Of a stretch of 64,000 nt of DNA, positions 20,357-30,037 are shown one piece after another. Numbering within the stretch: position 1 is the stretch's first letter; each line of letters opens with the position of its first letter. This stretch comes from Chondrus crispus. Its lineage: Eukaryota > Rhodophyta > Florideophyceae > Gigartinales > Gigartinaceae. The notes below the pieces were generated by a model. It saw only the letters and a list, made by a program, of their open reading frames with translations. It did no database searches and had not been told where the DNA came from. The stretch spans positions 207,991 to 271,990 of the forward strand of contig NW_005178916.1 of NCBI RefSeq assembly GCF_000350225.1, given 5' to 3'. Made by a program: the position numbers and the translations under genes.

Positions 20357-21960
20357 TTGATTGCCTGCCAACAAAGGAGAAGTGAATGCTTGTGGGAAAG
20401 TGAAGGGCTCTTGTACGGTGTTTCAGCTGCCAGCCGCTCTCAGTTGCACAGCGATAATGAAGTATAGCCCATCCAATTTGGAAATTTCGAAGACCGAAAC
20501 ATGAGCTTTCGCCAGAAACTTTCAAACTTGTTGCTATCTCGGGAAGCTCCCTATTTTCGACATGGTGATCGTTACTGTGTACAACACGGCACATGAGCTG
20601 ATATTAATATGATCCAGCAGAGGGGGAGGTATGTCCAAATCTCCAAAAAACGTGACCCTGTCTCGTGGAACGACTTTTCGTCACAATCGTATAGAGCTAT
20701 TCATAGCGCATCTGCCCTTGAAATTCATACTTAAGGCATAACGACCTTGCGCAGAGCAGCTTCTTGAAACCATCGTTACAGTTCCTGTCGACCATGACCA
20801 CCATCATTTCGCACTACCCCTCCAGGATCCCCGAACGGCGACAGGCATGGCAGCGTGCTACGTCAAATCAAATACGCTGTTCTGGATCACGTTGGGTCTG
20901 TCCAGGTTTGAGATTCTTTAGGACGAAATCTTTCACGAGTTCGAAACTGAACAGATCATTGCCGGGTTGAGACAGCTTCGCGGAATTGTCAGCCCAACCC
21001 TCTGTTCCAGATTTATCCCCCAAAGGCTCTCCCTGAGGACGGCATGAGTCGAAATCTATGATGACCGCCGTATTGTCTTTAGTAATCATGACGTTGCTAG
21101 GGTTAAGTTCATTGTGACACAATCCAAGACAGTGAAGGTGTAAAATTCCCGTTCGCATTTCTTCAAGCCATTGCAAAGCAACCTGTCTTTCAACCGGAGA
21201 TCTCATTCTATCCGTTAACGTATCCTGGTATATCTGCCCACACAGTGCAACAGCCCGGTTGCTCTCATCCATTTCACATCCCAAATACTGCGCCACATTG
21301 GGATGCTGATTACGACTGAGAACCTCGCCGATGCGAGCTTCCTATAAAACAAGCCGAGCCAGGTCGTTTTCCATCCCAGGTTCATAGCGCAGAAGCGAAC
21401 GTTTCTTTCTGTAGCATATGGCTGAAACGCATCGTAGCACCGTCAACCCGTCCTCAACGTGCGGGTACACATCATCAATCGGAATGGTCACGCCACTCAC
21501 TCTACTGAGATCGAGGGTTCCATTGGAGTAAACGGGCTTGTCTATACGCGCCTTAAACAGATCACTTCCGTCTCTGTAAACGACAACCAAAAAAAGTAAC
21601 AGCACTGTCCCCATCCGCTACCCACGCTTCCCCTTCCTCCAAAATTTCTATCATGACTCTTTGAGTGTCCGTACAGGCAGAAGGGCTCGATAGGGATGGA
21701 GCTTCAATTCCCGCAACCCGTACTCGACATGTCTGACTAATTGAAGGTGAGCACTTGGTTTGGTGGAAGTGCTGGTCGATGATATCGTAACACACGGCTC
21801 TGAAATCCAGATCACCTAATTTGCTCTGTGCGTACGACTGCTCAATCTGGGGTTTCGAGCGACATATGGGGCATTAAAACTAAGTGAAAGTCTGCCCACT
21901 TTAATTTCATTTTCATTTTTTTGGTTTGCGCAAAATTTGGTCCCAGTAGGTCTTTTCGAC
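20357..21960 (-). repeat. Inverted duplication, arm 2
   Basis: Reverse complement of 2060-3652. At the outer end it continues past the point where arm 1 is cut by the left-edge retroelement, so arm 2 keeps the older sequence there. Confidence 0.85.
20868..21795 (-). pseudogene. Fungal-type protein kinase-like pseudogene, copy 2
   Basis: Same product as copy 1: HPNVAQYLGC, CHNELNPSNV, IIDFDSCRP, GTEGWAD. It keeps Pro in the catalytic-loop segment where copy 1 has His, which is closer to the family pattern. The same in-frame TAG follows LARLVL, so that stop predates the duplication; the homopolymer near 21590 is T7 here and T8 in copy 1, so that lesion changed afterwards or is a sequencing artefact. 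Catalytic Asp is again Glu. Confidence 0.6.
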
Positions 21961-22259
21961 AAATACGTGCATACTGTAGAGATAATGATCGAATCACTAT
22001 GAATCCTTGCCATCACGAAACAAACCTTTTCTTTGCGTAAAGACTGAGATGTTGCGCAAAAGAGTACCCGTTATCATAAATCATATCGAAATGCAGATAT
22101 TCAATTTTTTACTGAACCCCGCCCTTTTGCGTATGACAGCGACAACCACAATCAAGATACCTACTGTACTCAATTCACATAGCAATTACACACCTATCGA
22201 GAAAACACTCACCGGCACCCTGCTCAATTGCCTTCCGTTTCACAGTTCCTCTCTTCAAT

Positions 22260-23424
22260 ATGCCGAGATCCCCCAACCGTTCACGGGCTCGTGTTACTTC
22301 TGCAAATGATGCTTTCGCAGAGAATATTGACGCAAACAATGCCTTGAGGCTACTCGCCGACGCCGACGTTGAGCGCGAGGCAATCATTGATGAATATGAC
22401 ATCGACGCCCTAAAAGAAGACTTAGACGAGGAATGTGCCTCCAGCTCCCCTGTGTTTGATAAATTTTACAACACAGGAGGTTCTGAGGCAGTCATCCAAA
22501 TGACAATTTTTGATGTAAATGAATTTGGTAAACTGTGGCTTCTGCTACAAGATTATGTTACAAAGTCTTGGAACGTCGGTCGAGGACGGAAGTCAAAATT
22601 TAGTGGCAAAGATGTGTTGATGTTCGTGCTAACAGCACTCAAGCACGGCGGACAGTGGGACTACCTAGGAAGGCTCTTCGGAGTAAGCAGTCCTACATTC
22701 GAGCACACCGTTATGAAATTTATCGACGTCGTTAACGAGGAACTTTATGAAGCTCTGGTTCTAAATCTGGGCGAATCCTGGGCTATGAAGAGGACGATTG
22801 AAAGGCAGCAAACGATCAAGACGTTTAAATTTTGCCGCTATGCCACTGACGTCACTTTTCAGCAAGCGTATAGGCCAAGTGGAACTATGGAGGAAGGTAA
22901 AAGGTATTTCAGCGGTAAACATAAGCTTTATGGTTACAAGGTGGAGGTATCGGTTCTGCCAAACGGTCAGGCAATTGTATGTTCCGATCATGGTCCAGGA
23001 TCAGTGGCTGACATTGATGTTATGAGAAAGATGGAGAAGTTTCATACCGACGCTATGAGCAAGAAAGACGGAGAACTGGACATTGCTGATGTTGGAATTC
23101 TGTGTCACAAGTATGATAATAACTGGAGTCTACTGGCTGACAAAGGCTATCAAGGATCAGGTGAATTTTTGCGGTCCGTTATTCCGAGACGCAAGCCAAT
23201 TAATGGACACTTGTCGATACATGATGAGGCGCAAAACAAGAAGATTTCTTCAGATCGTATTATTGTGGAGAATGTTTTCGGGAGACTGTGCACAAATTGG
23301 AATATCCTATCAAGCAAGTACAGGTGGGCGGAAAAGAGCTATAATAAGATTTTTGGGATGTGTATCAGTCTTACAAATCTTCATGTCAAGTGGCATCCGC
23401 TGCGGGCTGCTGATTTGGACCGTC
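22260..23424 (+). pseudogene. PIF/Harbinger-type (DDE_4) transposase, split by the copia insertion: N-terminal 388 codons
   Basis: ATG at 22260 opens a clean frame. The product has the HARBI1/DDE_Tnp_4 layout: an N-terminal helical region, ATDVTFQQAY with the first Asp, YFSGKHKLYGYKVEV, GSVADIDVM, LADKGYQG with the second Asp, then SSDRIIVENVFGRL with the Glu and HPLRAADLDR near the end. It would cut and paste an element with short inverted ends, normally together with a Myb-like partner. The copia element entered after the codon for Arg 388; target duplication CCGTC is at 23420-23424. The last residues of the apparent frame up to 23477 come from the LTR. The C-terminus continues in phase at 31307-31467, so the gene was intact (about 441 residues) before the hit. 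No terminal inverted repeats were found. Confidence 0.88.
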
Positions 23425-24688
23425 TATTGAAAATGTGCGACCACATGCTGTTATCTGAAAAGGTCAAAATCGAGTGATACGTGTACATGACTGCACGGTC
23501 CGGGCGCTCTTACCCATATCACGACATGACACGTGTAAAATCCCAGATTTTGGGGTTCCGGGGACGAAAGTGGCCTCTCGGAGGGTCATGCAAATTTGTA
23601 TAGTTTTGCCAAGTGGAACCTTGGCCCGTAGCACTATAGACTACACAGGAAATACTGCAATTCTATTGGCCCTCAGGTCTAATGCTGCAAATCTATTGGT
23701 CGAGCGTTGTCCACGTGTGCGTCATTGGCCTTGTGATGTACTTTAAATGGCCTGTATATGCCATAATTACGTTGTTTTGGGGGTTTCAAGTGGTTTGCCA
23801 TGGTTGTAATGGGTAATTGCATGGGGCCCCCGGGGGGGACACTTGTATGCCGTGTACACATGTACACGTCGCCAGGTGGATTCGTGTACGTACACATGTA
23901 CACGCATCCAGATGTATGCACATGAGGGTTTACAGTTTTACAGTGTCAGACTGTTTGCGATCCTGCGCGTGTCCGAGTACACTACATGTGAATCAAAAGT
24001 ACAACAAGTACTTCTCGCGAGAGGAATACAGTTGTGCGATTATTCTGTGTACGCGTCACGCTGTATGCGAGTCTTGCGTGAGCACGCGCCGTTGCACTGT
24101 GCTCTCGTCATGGTGCGCCGTTGGATGCAAGTTCATGACAGTACTCGTGTGATTTACATGTATTCTCATGTGAGTTGTGTAGAAAGTCTGGATACACATT
24201 GTTATAACTTGCCATAATTGTCTGACAGTGCTTGGCGAAATTAGTAAGGTGAGAAACAAGGATACGTATGGCGATTGTGATATGAAAGACGTTTGCGTTG
24301 TTGGAAATAGACAAGTGCCAAGTTGTTCGTTGCACAACAATGAAGTCTGGCATGACTGGATGCAGATTAGTAAGGTGTGAAACAGTTGCATGCATAGGGC
24401 CATGGTTTACAGTCATTTGGAATGTGTAGAAATAGTTGTGAGCTAATAGTTACGAATCGATTCGTAAGGTGGAAATCGAACAGTATGGTCGGGCCACAAG
24501 AGGACCGCGCTTGGTCGCGCATAGTAGAGTATGGTTTACTGGGAGTCGGAGTAGAGCGATAGTGTAGCACTCGAAGTGTATAAGTATCGCAGGAAAACGG
24601 CTTCAAAGTAAACCTCGGTACCAACTCCTTCACTCACACACATCAACCTGCCCTCCTTCTTTCCCTTGCCCCTCCGAACCTACCATCA
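23425..24688 (+). repeat. 5' LTR of the copia element
   Basis: 1264 bp. It starts TATTGAAAATG (TCTTGAAAATG in the 3' LTR) and ends TACCATCA (TACCATTA in the 3' LTR); these boundaries are the ones that make the TSD, primer site and purine tract fit. A TATA-like GTATAAGTAT near 24580 could be the promoter. Frames inside it, repeated at 30.1-31.2 kb, are not genes. Confidence 0.9.
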
Positions 24689-24702
24689 GGTTATGGGCCC
24701 AG
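24689..24702 (+). other. Half-tRNA primer binding site (initiator tRNA-Met, anticodon region)
   Basis: GGTTATGGGCCCAG begins at the first base after the LTR. It is complementary to CTGGGCCCATAACC, the anticodon stem-loop of eukaryotic initiator tRNA-Met, not to its 3' end. Drosophila copia and yeast Ty5 are known to prime from such cleaved half-tRNAs. Confidence 0.8.
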
Positions 24703-25225
24703 TCCCTCGCTGTCGTTTCACTGTATGAGTCTGTCGTTCTCGTTCCGTTGTTTCTGCCGTCGTTGTCGCTGTCGTTTTCGCTGCCGTTTCTCGTCGTTCT
24801 TTCCGCTGGTCTTCTCGCTGTCGTTGTCGCTCTCGTTCTTGCCGTCGTTCTTGGTTTTGGTTTTCGCTGCTGCTGTCGTTCTTGGTCTCTTGTGTGAATT
24901 GGTTTTTGTCATCGCCCCCGCTGTCTTTGTTGTCTTTGTTCTTGGTTTGGCTTTTGTTCTTGCTGTGGTTCTTGCTGCTGTCTCTGTCTTTGGTCTTCGT
25001 CTTCGTTTCCGCTCCCGCTACCGCCGTCGTCGTCAATCTCGCATTTGGTTTTTCTTCGTTCTCTCATGCAAAGTAAGTTTTGAGTTTCTTTCCATTTCCT
25101 ACACATCTAAGTGATTGTCTTTGCACGTTTTGGTGGTTCTTAAGAGCAATAATTCCAAAATCTGTTACTGACGATTATCTTCATATTCCTTATTGTGAAT
25201 ACCTGTTTTTACGGGGTTGTGTTAG

Positions 25226-25737
25226 ATCTGGAATTAGTACCGGTGCGCTCTGCGCCTGGGAAGCTGGTCACCGGTCGAACGGTTCGGACATCGGAGGTCG
25301 TATCCGTTGAGGTGCTTGAGCCTGAGGATCAACCTTCGCCTCGGCTCGCGCTTCCGGGTCCCTCCTCGAGTAGCGCGCCTTATAGGATTCCTCGTATTCC
25401 GCGCTCTGTTCCCGCACCAATAAAGAGAACTACGCATCGACTTTCTGCTCGGAAAGCGGCTGTTCTCGCGGATAAACAGTTTAAGCGTGAGCGCAAGAGG
25501 AATCGTAAGGTGTGCCCGCGGTATAAGCGGTATTGTAAATTGTGCAGCGTTAGTGGCAATAGTGCGAAGGCCTTTTACGACCACATTCAGTCTAGGTCTC
25601 ATCGCATTCAAGTTGCCAACGCTAAGGAGACTCCGCGTTGTAGCCCTTGCAATCGCGTCTTTGAGTCTCACGGGCACCTGAAGTGCCACGAGAACGGTGC
25701 CGCACACTTAAAGGTAGTTTGTGAACAGAATAGTTAG
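25226..25737 (+). CDS. Two-zinc-finger protein frame upstream of gag in the copia element
   Basis: An open frame ends at TAG 25735-25737 and lies in the sense direction between primer site and gag. It has no ATG, but it has a Pro/Ser-rich N-terminal part, a basic stretch (KQFKRERKRNRK) and two C2H2 fingers: YCKLCSVSGN...FYDHIQSRSH, of the spaced U1/JAZ type, and RCSPCNRVFES..HLKCHE...H. A donor-like AAGTAAGT at 25071-25078 and an acceptor-like GTTAG ending at 25225 suggest it may be reached by splicing from an ATG near 24725, though I could not make the reading phase fit. The role is unknown; such fingers bind RNA or DNA. Copia elements normally have nothing here. Confidence 0.5.
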
Positions 25738-25909
25738 GGATTTCATCCAAATAAATTCACATATCTGTTCGCAAATTTCTCCTAGTGCAACTTCATAGTA
25801 ATCATATCGAATTTCTTAGACGGGTGGGCTTGCCATTGTGTTGACTATCGGTTAACGGCTTGGGATCCCCGAACGGATTTTCAAATACTTGAAGTTTATT
25901 TGCACTAAA

Positions 25910-28411
25910 ATGGAAGATCAAGGAGGAGGAGGATCCATCAGAATCGACAAACTGACGGACTCCAACTTCTACGTGTGGAAGCAGAAAATACAACTTCTGC
26001 TTGCTCTACGTGATGTTGACCAATACATCGTTGAGGGAAGAGTTCCAAGTGAGGAACGCGCGGAAGAGCGTAAGAAGTGGATCAGAGGTGACAGTAAAGC
26101 CAAAGCACTGATTGGTCTCTCCCTATCAGATGAGCATCTTGAGCATGTACGTGATGTTGATACCGCTCATGACATGTGGGAAGCTATTGTCAACGTGTTT
26201 GAGAGGCATACTTTGCTGAACAAACTAGCTGCACGTCGTGAGTTCTACACTGTGAAGATGCTTTCCGGTGAAAAGGTGCTTGCATACATCAATCGTGTCA
26301 AGCAGCTGGCAGCCATCCTCAAGTCAATGAGCGTAAACATCGATGACAAGGAGATGGCCATGGCAGTGCTCAACGGTCTGCCTGCCCGTTTTGAGGCTCT
26401 CATCGTTGCACTTGATGCTCTCGGTAATGAGGAAAAGATATTCAGTTTGGACTTTGTGAAAAGTCGTCTGCTGCAGGAAGAGCAACGAGCAAACATGAAG
26501 TCTAGCTCCTCGCAGACATCGGCTCTGGTTAATCGTGCCCCGAACAATCGGGACATAAACGATTACAAATGCACGAACTGCGGTCATACAGGCCATACAG
26601 CAACCCGCTGCTGGGGAAAGGATTTGAATGGGCGTCGCCCGGCTCCTCCTAGCGGATATAAACCGCGTATGTCTCAGCGGAAACAATCTGCATTTGTCAC
26701 ACAGAAACCTGATCCCGACATGGTTGTAAACAGCGTCGACTTCACATGTCTGATGTCGAAAGCTTCGCACACGAACGATCTGGAGATGTCGCCTTCGTGG
26801 CTCGTAGATTCAGCTTGTACAGCTCATATTACATATGACCGATCTCTGTTTGCAACGTATGAGCCACTTGAATCCGCCTCTGTTCAGATGGGAACCAAGG
26901 CTAGTGCAAAGGTTGCCGGCCGTGGTGACGTTCACTTGAAGTTAAATGTGAATGGCCGCATCGAACCGTGCAAGTTGACGGATGTATTGCACGTTCCGGA
27001 CTTTGCGTTCTCTCTGCTCTCAGTCAGTCGAATGACTGAACTTGGACTAAAAGTTGGGTTCGAAAATGGAAAATGCATGATCAGACGAGGCTCAACTGTA
27101 GTGGCGACTGCGACATTGGTTAGAGAACTTTACGTTCTCGACATCGTCAGTGACATCGGATCTGCACATGCTGCCACCCTGCAAACGTGGCATGAGCGCT
27201 TTGCACATGTGCATTCTCAAGGTATTGCTTCGATGATTCGTGACAATGTGGTAAGTGGAGTCAAACTACTTGGTAATGAGGCTAACAAAATCAACAATAC
27301 TGACAATGATTGCATCTCTGAAAAATGTTCTGCGTGCGTCTACGGCAAAGCCACTCGATCTGTGATCCCAAAAGAGCGGTCCTCGAGGCGGGCATACTTC
27401 TGTCTAGACTTAGTTCACTCTGATGTTTGTGGCCCCTTAGAGGTGCAGTCCATTGGTGGTGCCAAGTACTTCATTACCTTCATAGATGATCACTCAAACT
27501 GGTCAGTAGTGTACCCTATGCACCATAAATCAGAAGCATTTGAACGATACAAAATGTTTGCACAACTTGCTCAGACTCACACTGGTCGCAAGATCAAAGT
27601 GCTTCGCACCGATCGAGGTGGTGAGTATCTGTCCACGGAGTTTAAGTCTTTTCTGATTGCAAATGGTACTCAGCATCAAATGACGACCGCGTACACACCG
27701 GAGCAAAATGGCGTCGCCGAACGACTGAACAGAACTTTGGTAAACTTGGTGCGCTCCATGCTAGCGCACAAGAAAGTTACAAAGGGGTTCTGGGCAGAAG
27801 CACTTGCCAATGCAGTGTACGTTCGAAATCGAGTCACGTCACGTGCCATTCCCCCCAAGATGACCCCCTACCACTTATGGATGAAATCTGTGCCAAATGT
27901 TGGTCATTTGCATGTTTTCGGTTCAAAGTGTTGGTATACATTACCAAAACACAACATCCAGAAACTTGACGCCCGTGCAAAGGAGGCAATGTTTCTGGGG
28001 TATGCTGAAAATACGAAAGCTTACAAGTTGTGGGATGGTGATTTGCACAAAGTGATCGTATCGAGAGATGTTACTTTTGACGAGTCCACGGGAGGCAAAT
28101 CTGGTGAACCGATGGATACAAACGAGGAGGCTACAACTGATGATGACACAATCAACTTGAACATCGATGAGGAAGTTGCAGAAAATGATGCAGTGGCATC
28201 AGAAGCATCATCGCCGGATGAACAACAAGACTCTGATGAATCCTCCAACTCCTCCCCAACTGCAGGGGAGGACGAAACTACCGAAACAGTTGAGCAACAC
28301 GTAGTTGAGGAAGAAACGATTGATCCGCCAACTAATCTCCGTAGGTCCACTCGCATTCGCAAAACGCCTGCGGCGTGGTGGGCAGCATTTGGCGACTGCT
28401 GGACTCCTTAG
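25910..28411 (+). CDS. gag-pol: Copia gag-protease-integrase polyprotein
   Basis: ATG at 25910 (MEDQGGGGSIRIDKL) opens 833 uninterrupted codons. In order: the copia gag domain (NFYVWKQKIQLLL..., LNKLAARREFY), a CCHC zinc knuckle CTNCGHTGHTATRC near residue 220, the protease motif LVDSACTAHIT near 300, the GAG-pre-integrase segment WHERFAHVH...CSACVYGK near 430, and the integrase core DLVHSDVCGP / LRTDRGGEY / TPEQNGVAERLNR with D,D,E all present, then an acidic linker. It ends at TAG in the linker before RT; RT continues in the +1 frame. An in-frame TTG lies upstream, but the ATG has the better copia N-terminus. Products should form particles, process the polyprotein and integrate cDNA. Confidence 0.92.
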   Translation: MEDQGGGGSIRIDKLTDSNFYVWKQKIQLLLALRDVDQYIVEGRVPSEERAEERKKWIRGDSKAKALIGLSLSDEHLEHVRDVDTAHDMWEAIVNVFERHTLLNKLAARREFYTVKMLSGEKVLAYINRVKQLAAILKSMSVNIDDKEMAMAVLNGLPARFEALIVALDALGNEEKIFSLDFVKSRLLQEEQRANMKSSSSQTSALVNRAPNNRDINDYKCTNCGHTGHTATRCWGKDLNGRRPAPPSGYKPRMSQRKQSAFVTQKPDPDMVVNSVDFTCLMSKASHTNDLEMSPSWLVDSACTAHITYDRSLFATYEPLESASVQMGTKASAKVAGRGDVHLKLNVNGRIEPCKLTDVLHVPDFAFSLLSVSRMTELGLKVGFENGKCMIRRGSTVVATATLVRELYVLDIVSDIGSAHAATLQTWHERFAHVHSQGIASMIRDNVVSGVKLLGNEANKINNTDNDCISEKCSACVYGKATRSVIPKERSSRRAYFCLDLVHSDVCGPLEVQSIGGAKYFITFIDDHSNWSVVYPMHHKSEAFERYKMFAQLAQTHTGRKIKVLRTDRGGEYLSTEFKSFLIANGTQHQMTTAYTPEQNGVAERLNRTLVNLVRSMLAHKKVTKGFWAEALANAVYVRNRVTSRAIPPKMTPYHLWMKSVPNVGHLHVFGSKCWYTLPKHNIQKLDARAKEAMFLGYAENTKAYKLWDGDLHKVIVSRDVTFDESTGGKSGEPMDTNEEATTDDDTINLNIDEEVAENDAVASEASSPDEQQDSDESSNSSPTAGEDETTETVEQHVVEEETIDPPTNLRRSTRIRKTPAAWWAAFGDCWTP

Positions 28412-30026
28412 CCACGCCCATGTGATAACGGAAATCCCAAACTCGTACAAGCAAGCTATGGATTCTCCAAAAGCTCGCTTCTGGCAGAAGGGCATCGACA
28501 AAGAACTTGCTTCACAACACAAAAACAAAACATGGACACTTGTTCCAAGATCTCAAGCATCAAACTTCCTGACGTCCAGGTGGGTTTTCGGAGTGAAGCA
28601 ACTTCCTGACGAGTCCGGAAAATTGGTCGAAACTGCAAAGGGACGTCTTGTGGCACGAGGCTTTCAACAAGTAGAAGGCATCGATTACACTGAAACTTTC
28701 GCCCCTGTCATCAAGTTCACAACTGTCCGTCTGCTGCTGGCACTGGTTGCGCACTTTGATCTTGAGCTGCATCAGATGGACGTGGTGACTGCCTTCCTCA
28801 ACGGTGACCTTCACGAAGAAATCTACATGGAGCAACCTGAAGGATGCATCGACAAAGTCAAACCTGATTCGGTGTGTAAACTTTTGAAAGCAATCTATGG
28901 TCTTAAGCAAGCCCATCGCCAATGGCATAGTAAGATCGATGAGTTTCTGATCACTGAACTTGGTTTCAACACTACACGCAGCGACCCATGTCTTTACATT
29001 CGACGCCGAGGCAATGTCATCATGATTATCGCGTTGTACGTGGACGATCTGCTGCTAGCTGGAAGTGACTTGGAGGCCATATTATGGATGAAAAATGAAC
29101 TCAACAAACGATTCGATATGAAAGACCTTGGCGAAGCGAAGACTTGTATTGGTCTAGAGATCGACCGTATACGTTCTAAACACGTCCTGACCGTCACGCA
29201 GTCGAAGTATGCCCAAGCAGTACTGAAACGGTTCAAAATGTCGGCATGCAATCCTTGCGTTACTCCGATGGAACAGTCTCGACATGTCACAATGCAAGTG
29301 GCCGAAACTGGCACTGATGACAACCCATGCTTTGAACCATATCGTCAGGCCATTGGATGTCTAATGTTCCTAATGGTCGGGACCCGCCCCGATATTGCGT
29401 ATGCCATTGGAAAGTTATCTCAACACTGTGCCGACCCTCACGATTCGCATTGGACAGGTGTGAAACGTGTTTTGAGATACTTGCGTGGGTCCCAGCATCT
29501 TGGAATAGTGTTTGGTAAAGATGATCTTGGTACGGAACTTCATGGGTATAGCGACGCAGATTGGGGTGGATGCCTTGAATCACGAAAATCAACGAGTGGG
29601 TACGTGTTCAAGCTTTGTGATGGGCCTATCAGTTGGGCTTCCCGGAAACAAACAGTAGTTGCAAAGTCTACTTGTGAGGCAGAATACATCGCACTCAGTG
29701 AAGCATGCAAAGAGGCCGCGTGGCTTCGACGCTTCCATGCTGATGTACTTGGTGCGAATTCGGATCCAACAATTCGCGTTGGATGTGACAACGCTGGTAC
29801 GATTGCGTTTGCTCAGAACGAATCTACAAATCGTCGGAACAAGCACATTGATATTACGTATCATTTTGTTCGAGATGCGGTGCAGCGAAAACTGGTCACA
29901 TTGTACCATTGTCCGACAACAGAAATGCCAGCCGATATGCTGACCAAACCACTTGGTCGCGTGTCGTTTGAAAAGTTCGTGGGCATGGTTGGGCTTTCCG
30001 AGTGCAAAGCTGCCCAAAGCATGTGA
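28305..30026 (+). CDS. pol: Copia reverse transcriptase-RNase H, +1 to the upstream frame
   Basis: The frame is open from 28305 (no ATG) to TGA 30024-30026. RT blocks: TWTLVPR, RWVFGVKQ, ARGFQQVEGIDYTETFAPV, VVTAFLNGDLHEEIYMEQP, and the active site ALYVDDLLLAG near 29040. RNase H follows: GYSDADWGGC, ISWASRKQTVVAKSTCEAEY, and the C-terminal HIDITYHFVRD and MLTKPLG blocks. All key acidic residues are present. Homology resumes shortly after the upstream stop at 28409-28411, so one base pair of insertion/deletion, or +1 shifting at CCT-TAG, separates the halves. Confidence 0.9.
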   Translation: MRKKRLIRQLISVGPLAFAKRLRRGGQHLATAGLLSHAHVITEIPNSYKQAMDSPKARFWQKGIDKELASQHKNKTWTLVPRSQASNFLTSRWVFGVKQLPDESGKLVETAKGRLVARGFQQVEGIDYTETFAPVIKFTTVRLLLALVAHFDLELHQMDVVTAFLNGDLHEEIYMEQPEGCIDKVKPDSVCKLLKAIYGLKQAHRQWHSKIDEFLITELGFNTTRSDPCLYIRRRGNVIMIIALYVDDLLLAGSDLEAILWMKNELNKRFDMKDLGEAKTCIGLEIDRIRSKHVLTVTQSKYAQAVLKRFKMSACNPCVTPMEQSRHVTMQVAETGTDDNPCFEPYRQAIGCLMFLMVGTRPDIAYAIGKLSQHCADPHDSHWTGVKRVLRYLRGSQHLGIVFGKDDLGTELHGYSDADWGGCLESRKSTSGYVFKLCDGPISWASRKQTVVAKSTCEAEYIALSEACKEAAWLRRFHADVLGANSDPTIRVGCDNAGTIAFAQNESTNRRNKHIDITYHFVRDAVQRKLVTLYHCPTTEMPADMLTKPLGRVSFEKFVGMVGLSECKAAQSM

Positions 30027-30028
30027 TC

Positions 30029-30037
30029 GAGGGGAGG
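30029..30037 (+). other. Polypurine tract of the copia element
   Basis: GAGGGGAGG abuts the 3' LTR start at 30038, the expected plus-strand primer position. Confidence 0.8.

Noticed and set aside
23474-24633. Several frames of 60-124 codons repeated at 30087-31246
   Set aside because: They lie inside the two copia LTRs and have no independent support.
24686-25036. Minus-strand frame very rich in Lys, Glu, Thr, Gln and Asn
   Set aside because: It mirrors a TC-rich tract in the copia leader; composition is that of a simple repeat and the sense-strand reading is equally biased.
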